From Datisca glomerata (taxonomy: Eukaryota; Streptophyta; Magnoliopsida; Cucurbitales; Datiscaceae): DNA of 64,000 nucleotides. The stretch lies in NCBI GenBank assembly GCA_003255025.1, contig QANY01002420.1, forward strand, positions 620,001 through 684,000, read 5' to 3'. Position 1 is the first letter of the stretch. Every line of letters begins with the position of its first letter. The translations under genes and the position numbers were made by a program. Below, piece by piece: positions 62,985 through 64,000 of this stretch. The notes under the pieces were generated by a model. It was not told the origin of the DNA, searched no databases, and saw only the letters and a program-made list of their open reading frames with translations.

Positions 62985-64000
62985 CCATGTTTTTTAATTT
63001 AAATACGTTAAATTATGACATTGGGGTTGACGATTTTCTCAAGTATGCGATGGAGCATGGTAATGACCCTTGTTTCTTACTTTGTCCGTGTGTGAAATGT
63101 GGGAATCTCAAACATTTCACTTTCTTTGAGGTAAGAAATCACTTATTCATTAATGATATAGATCAAGGATATCAAACATGGGTGTGGCATGGAGAATTAG
63201 ATAATTCTAGAAAAAGTACATTTGGTATAAGTGAAGGAAGAGAGAGATCTCATGTAGATATTGATGATTATGAATGTACCATAATTATGGTTGAAGCAGT
63301 AGAAGATTTTTATTTAGATAATCCTGAGAAATTAAAAAAGATGCTTAATGATGCTAAGATGCCTTTGTACCCTAATTGTAAGAAGTTCACAAAATTATAT
63401 GCATCAGTGAATTTGTATAATGTAAAGGTCAAATATGGATGAAGTGACATAAGTTTTTCAAACTTATTAAGTGTGTTAAAGGAAATGCTTTCATATGACA
63501 ATCAAATGCTTGTTTCGTTCTACGAGGCTAAGAAAACCTTATGTGCTTTAGGAATGGAGTATGAAAAAAGACATGCATGTCCTAATGATTGCATTTTATA
63601 TAGAAATGATCATGTAGAAGCAACTGTATATCGTGTGTGTGGTGTCTCAAGATCAAACCATCGAAGAATTTGTCAGGGGAGAAAAAAAAGAGTGTCTGCA
63701 AAGGTGTTATGATATGCTTATGATAGGGAAATAGATGGTAAATTACGTCAACCAGCCGATTCTCCATCTTGGAAGCTTATAGACCACAAGTTACTCTAGT
63801 GATAAATCCATTTAGTTCCCTTAGTAGTAAATATAGTTGTTGGTCTGTTACTATGGTGATATATAATCTCCATCCATAGTTGTGCGTGAAAAGAAAATAC
63901 ATTATGTTAACATTGTTAGTAGCTAGTCCTAAGTAACCAGGAAATGATATTGATGTTTATTTAGCACCATTGATTGATGATATTAAAGTCCTTTGATTGA
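62985..64000 (+). pseudogene. CACTA (En/Spm, TNP2-type) transposase N-terminal part, runs off the edge
   Basis: The transposase-associated domain reads VDDFLKYAMEHGNDPCFLLC then PCVKCGNLKHF and YQTWVWHGE (about 63030-63205). After an acidic linker come YPNCKKFTKLYASVNLYNVK (63370-63429), then after a stop near 63440 DISFSNLLSVLKEML, FYEAKKTLCALGMEYEKRHA (63518-63577), CPNDCILYRNDH and CGVSRSNHRR. This is the usual TNP2 order (KFxKLxxxxxLYNLK...YEAKK...IHACPNDC.LYR). Stops at about 63440 and 63710 suggest decay. The catalytic part would be beyond 64000. A leader with an intron-like stretch precedes 62985; the exact start is unknown. Confidence 0.85.

Overview
The window is repeat-dense nuclear DNA of a flowering plant, most likely a eudicot. 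It holds plant-type L1 LINEs with an ORF1 DUF4283 domain and CX2CX4HX4C knuckle, Ty1/copia and Ty3/gypsy retroelements, hAT, Mutator-like, CACTA and Helitron DNA elements, and a gene with GT-AG introns for a plant ABCC transporter. The element families look to me like those of cucurbits, but that is only an impression. Nearly everything outside the one intact gene is transposon-derived and broken by stops and frameshifts. Many long open frames are shadows of such remnants or of low-complexity DNA.

Layout. 1-2066: end of a Ty3/gypsy pol and its probable 3' LTR. 2400-4740: minus-strand LINE with a large internal deletion. 5395-6385: probable degenerate hAT element carrying a CTAT microsatellite. 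7150-7815: minus-strand LINE reverse transcriptase fragment. 8193-10477: Mutator-like foldback element with ~340-370 bp inverted repeats, a 9-bp target duplication and an internal palindromic array. 11040-12161: probable non-autonomous Helitron. 12162-20250: minus-strand Tat-type gypsy element with an antisense extra ORF and an 80-bp tandem repeat. 20445-25667: near-full-length LINE with a 12-bp target duplication. 25680-29456: intergenic DNA with a small LINE-like retroposon and a 53-bp tandem repeat just upstream of the gene.

29457-35288 is the one intact gene: ten exons, in frame throughout, encoding a 1454-residue ABCC (MRP-type) transporter. One intron uses a GC-AG splice pair and two introns hold MITE-like insertions.

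35750-56001 is a copia cluster. It starts with a decayed copia element, followed by three divergent LTRs of a second copia family. The pol of that second element is split by a minus-strand copia (5-bp target duplication), and the LTR of the minus-strand copia is split by an autonomous-type hAT (8-bp target duplication). 57110-59140 is a Mutator-like transposase remnant. 60000-60890 is an unidentified minus-strand remnant. 61158-64000 is CACTA (En/Spm) coding sequence. One exon there is split by a 921-bp non-autonomous hAT with a perfect 8-bp duplication, and a TNP2-type transposase runs off the right edge.

The most unusual object is the Mutator-like foldback element at 8193-10477. No tRNA, rRNA, organellar insert or bacterial-type system was recognised.
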